Below are positions 61,806 to 64,000 of a stretch of 64,000 bases of DNA, one piece after another; within the stretch, counting starts at the first letter, position 1, and every line of letters begins with the position of its first letter. Where the stretch lies: positions 21,765-85,764 of the forward strand of contig NZ_PDWT01000010.1 of NCBI RefSeq assembly GCF_010093345.1, in the 5' to 3' direction. Source of the stretch: Pseudoxanthomonas yeongjuensis (lineage in GTDB: Bacteria; Pseudomonadota; Gammaproteobacteria; Xanthomonadales; Xanthomonadaceae). Position numbers and translations under genes: made by a program. Below the pieces are notes generated by a model. It was not told the DNA's origin, did not search any database, and was given only the letters and a program-made list of their open reading frames with translations.

Positions 61806-64000
61806 TCACCAGCCGAAGCCCGCACCCACGCCCACCGATTTCTCGTCGCCGCTGAATGCGCCGCCGATGGTGATGGTGGCGCGGTCGCTGAGCGCGCGCT
61901 GGTAGCCGATCGACAACGCGCTTTCACCTCCCTGGAAGCCGACACCGACGCCGACCCGGTTTTCGGTACGGATGCCGGCAGTGCTGGTGGCCATGTTGAG
62001 CATCGCCGAACTCATCGCGCCTTGCCGGTCGATGCGACGATCCTGGTCGAGGAAGCGGCGATCGGTTTCGGTGCGGAAGTTTTCGAAGTTGTCGTCCATC
62101 GCAGCGAACCTCGAATCGGTATAGGCATTGGCCGATGTCAGGGTCTGGGTGGCGGTGGTATCGGTGTAGCTGTTGGCCGCGGCCAGGGTCTCCGCATCGG
62201 CGGCCTGCACTTGCGCGACGTTGGTCGCATCGGTGGCCTGGGTGCCTGCGGCGACGTTGGTCACGGCGCGTCCGTTGCCCGCGGCACCTGTCGACACCGT
62301 GCCGACGTTGGTGGCGACCGGACTTTCGTCGCTTGCCGTCGCGCCCTGGCCTGCCGTCGTGGCGCCGCCTCCGGTCGTGGGCGGCGCTTCGGCGGCGCCT
62401 GCTCCGCTGGTGGTGGCGCTGGCGTCATTCACGCGCGGGTTGGCCAGGCTGGCGGCGGTCGGGTTCTCCAGCGTGGAAAGGCGGCCGTCCATGGAAGTGA
62501 CCGCCGTGTCCAGCGCGGACAGGGCGTCGCCTACGTTGAAATAGCTGCCGCCCTGGATCATGAAGCTGGTGCCGATCAATCCGCCTGTCGCGCTCACCGT
62601 GGTGCCGCCGCCCAAGGCCGTGGCGATGCTGTCCAGCGAGCCGAACAACTGGCCTCCGTTGACCGCCTCCCTGCTGCCTGATGCGACTGCACCGTCGGCT
62701 ACGTTGGCGACGGTGGTTCCCTCGGTGCCGTCGAGCGTCAGCGTGTCCTTGCTTTCGTCGTCGTAGGCGACCGCGTTGGCCGCCAGCTCGCCCAGGTCGC
62801 CGGTGACCTCGTTCAACTGGGCGACGTTGACCGCGTCGGTGCCCTCGGTGCCTGCGGCGACGTTGACGATCTGGCGTTCGTTCCCTGTCGCTCCCACCGA
62901 TACCGTATGGGCGCGATCGGCGACCGAACCCGCACCCAGCGCGACGCTGCCCGCCGTGGCGGCTCTGCTGTCGGCACCCAGCGCGGTGGAATTGGCGCCG
63001 CTGGCGGTGGCGCGCGCGCCGGTCGCCAGCGCATTGGTGGCGGTGGCGCGCGACTGGGTACCCACCGCGATGCCGTCGGCGCCGGATACGCCAGCGTTGA
63101 AACCCATCGCGATGCCGTTGGCGCCACTGCTGGCGAAGGCCGTGTAACCGATCGCCACGCCGTTGATCGCCGTGATCGAGGTCTGCCGACCCACCGCCGT
63201 GCTGTTGTTGGCGCGCGCTGAAGCATCCGCTCCCAGGGCGGTGGCGCCGGTGGCGTTGGCTACGCTGGCCGTGCCTACTGCCGTGCTGCGGTTGCCGCTG
63301 GCATTGGCGCCGGAACCAGCCGCCAAGGCTTCGGTGCCGGTGACCGTGGCTGCATTGGCGCCGGTCGCACGAAAATACTGGTCGGTGTTGGCCGCTACGT
63401 CCGCCACTTCGTTGAGCTGGTCCAGGTTCACCGCATCGGTGCCTTCGGTACCGGCCGCCACGTTGGTGATCTGGCGCTCGCTGCCGACATCGCCCACCGA
63501 CACCGTGTTTTCGCGATCCGCATGCGAACCCTGGCCCAACGCGACGCTGCCTGCCGCATCGGCGGTCGCATCGGCGCCCAGCGCGACGCTGTCGTCGCCA
63601 TTGGCACCGGCAGCCGAACCGACGGCCGTGCTGTTGTAACCCACCGCCGAGGCAAGCCAGCCCACTGCCGAACTGAAGTCGCCCGCCGCATACGAGCCCG
63701 CGCCCAGCGCCACGGCGCCATAACCGTCGGCCTCGGCACTGAACAACCCGAACGCTGTGCCACCCAGGGCCACGCTCTCGTCACCGGCCGCGACGCTGCT
63801 CTCGCCCACCGCCACACTGCTGACCCCCACCGCCGCGCTCTGCGTGCCCATTGCGGTCGAGTAATCCCCGATCGCATTGGCCACCGCACCGAACGCCGAA
63901 GATTGCGCGCCTTCCGCAAAGGCGCCGACACCGGCCGCGGTCGCGGCAAATCCATCGGCCTGCGCGCTGGCGCCCACCGCCGTTCCGCCCACACCGGCGC
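61806..64000 (-). CDS. Trimeric autotransporter adhesin (YadA-like), 3' part
   Basis: The frame is open to the window edge, so the N-terminus (signal peptide and probably more head) is missing; 730 codons are visible. The head consists of many YadA-type SxxAxGxxAxA repeats (for example STAVGSAAGANGDDSVALG), two neck motifs each with ERQITNVAAGTEGTDAVNLDQLN or a close copy, a short stalk, a Ala/Gly/Thr-rich stretch, a further neck (RAVTNVAAGTQATDATNVAQV), and the C-terminal YadA anchor RTENRVGVGVGFQGGESALSIGYQRAL...VGVGAGFGW, a four-strand trimeric beta-barrel segment. Surface adhesin. Base composition is repetitive, so copy-number change is likely. Confidence 0.92.
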   Translation of the reverse strand, partial: AGVGGTAVGASAQADGFAATAAGVGAFAEGAQSSAFGAVANAIGDYSTAMGTQSAAVGVSSVAVGESSVAAGDESVALGGTAFGLFSAEADGYGAVALGAGSYAAGDFSSAVGWLASAVGYNSTAVGSAAGANGDDSVALGADATADAAGSVALGQGSHADRENTVSVGDVGSERQITNVAAGTEGTDAVNLDQLNEVADVAANTDQYFRATGANAATVTGTEALAAGSGANASGNRSTAVGTASVANATGATALGADASARANNSTAVGRQTSITAINGVAIGYTAFASSGANGIAMGFNAGVSGADGIAVGTQSRATATNALATGARATASGANSTALGADSRAATAGSVALGAGSVADRAHTVSVGATGNERQIVNVAAGTEGTDAVNVAQLNEVTGDLGELAANAVAYDDESKDTLTLDGTEGTTVANVADGAVASGSREAVNGGQLFGSLDSIATALGGGTTVSATGGLIGTSFMIQGGSYFNVGDALSALDTAVTSMDGRLSTLENPTAASLANPRVNDASATTSGAGAAEAPPTTGGGATTAGQGATASDESPVATNVGTVSTGAAGNGRAVTNVAAGTQATDATNVAQVQAADAETLAAANSYTDTTATQTLTSANAYTDSRFAAMDDNFENFRTETDRRFLDQDRRIDRQGAMSSAMLNMATSTAGIRTENRVGVGVGFQGGESALSIGYQRALSDRATITIGGAFSGDEKSVGVGAGFGW

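Overview
The window is GC-rich DNA from a gammaproteobacterium of the Xanthomonadaceae/Lysobacteraceae (Lysobacter, Luteimonas or a near relative; the genus cannot be fixed from this sequence). Four things support this: a dcw cell-wall cluster without murD, an xps-type type II secretion operon in the order E-F-G-H-I-J-K-L-M-N-D, a pilB/pilC/pilD/coaE block, and a dense load of GTAG/GTGG-headed REP palindromes.

Layout. (1) 33-5899, plus strand: pilB, pilC, pilD, coaE and a REP-associated tyrosine transposase (RAYT), with REP palindromes in nearly every gap, including four 108-bp tandem copies between pilB and pilC. (2) 6060-28856, minus strand: a complete division/cell-wall cluster read from an mraZ promoter: mraZ-rsmH-ftsL-ftsI-murE-murF-mraY-ftsW-murG-murC-ddl-ftsQ-ftsA-ftsZ-lpxC, then an M23 peptidase, secA and a Nudix/ThiE-like gene. 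All twelve junctions from mraZ to ftsA overlap by 1 to 11 bases. dciA lies divergent from the M23 gene. (3) 29329-34644: NRDE protein, RNase P RNA, chrA, rsmI, an LpoA-like lipoprotein and a YraN protein. (4) 34744-43210, minus strand: riboflavin/thiamine/nucleotide block glyA-nrdR-ribD-methyltransferase-[FMN riboswitch]-ribE-ribBA-ribH-nusB-thiL. (5) 43343-45690: an RcnB-like protein and ettA. (6) 45921-59551, minus strand: the xps operon followed by two glycosyltransferase-like genes and a DUF3667 membrane protein. (7) 59687-64000: a secreted S8 protease and the 3' part of a trimeric autotransporter that runs off the window.

How the genes work together. MurC, MurE, MurF, MraY, MurG, Ddl, FtsW and FtsI build and insert lipid II at the septum organised by FtsZ, FtsA, FtsQ and FtsL. 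The LpoA-like lipoprotein and RsmI/RsmH serve wall synthesis and ribosome methylation. RibD, RibE, RibBA and RibH make riboflavin under an FMN riboswitch. SecA exports the S8 protease, whose likely outer-membrane exit is the adjacent Xps secretin.

The most unusual content is repetitive. Five genes end in a TAG that is part of a REP's own GTAG head. One REP lies in frame inside murF. One REP is nested inside another. A 392-bp unit made of a GIY-YIG nuclease gene between 36-bp inverted palindromes sits inside the xps operon between xpsE and xpsF. These are the best candidates for undescribed biology here.
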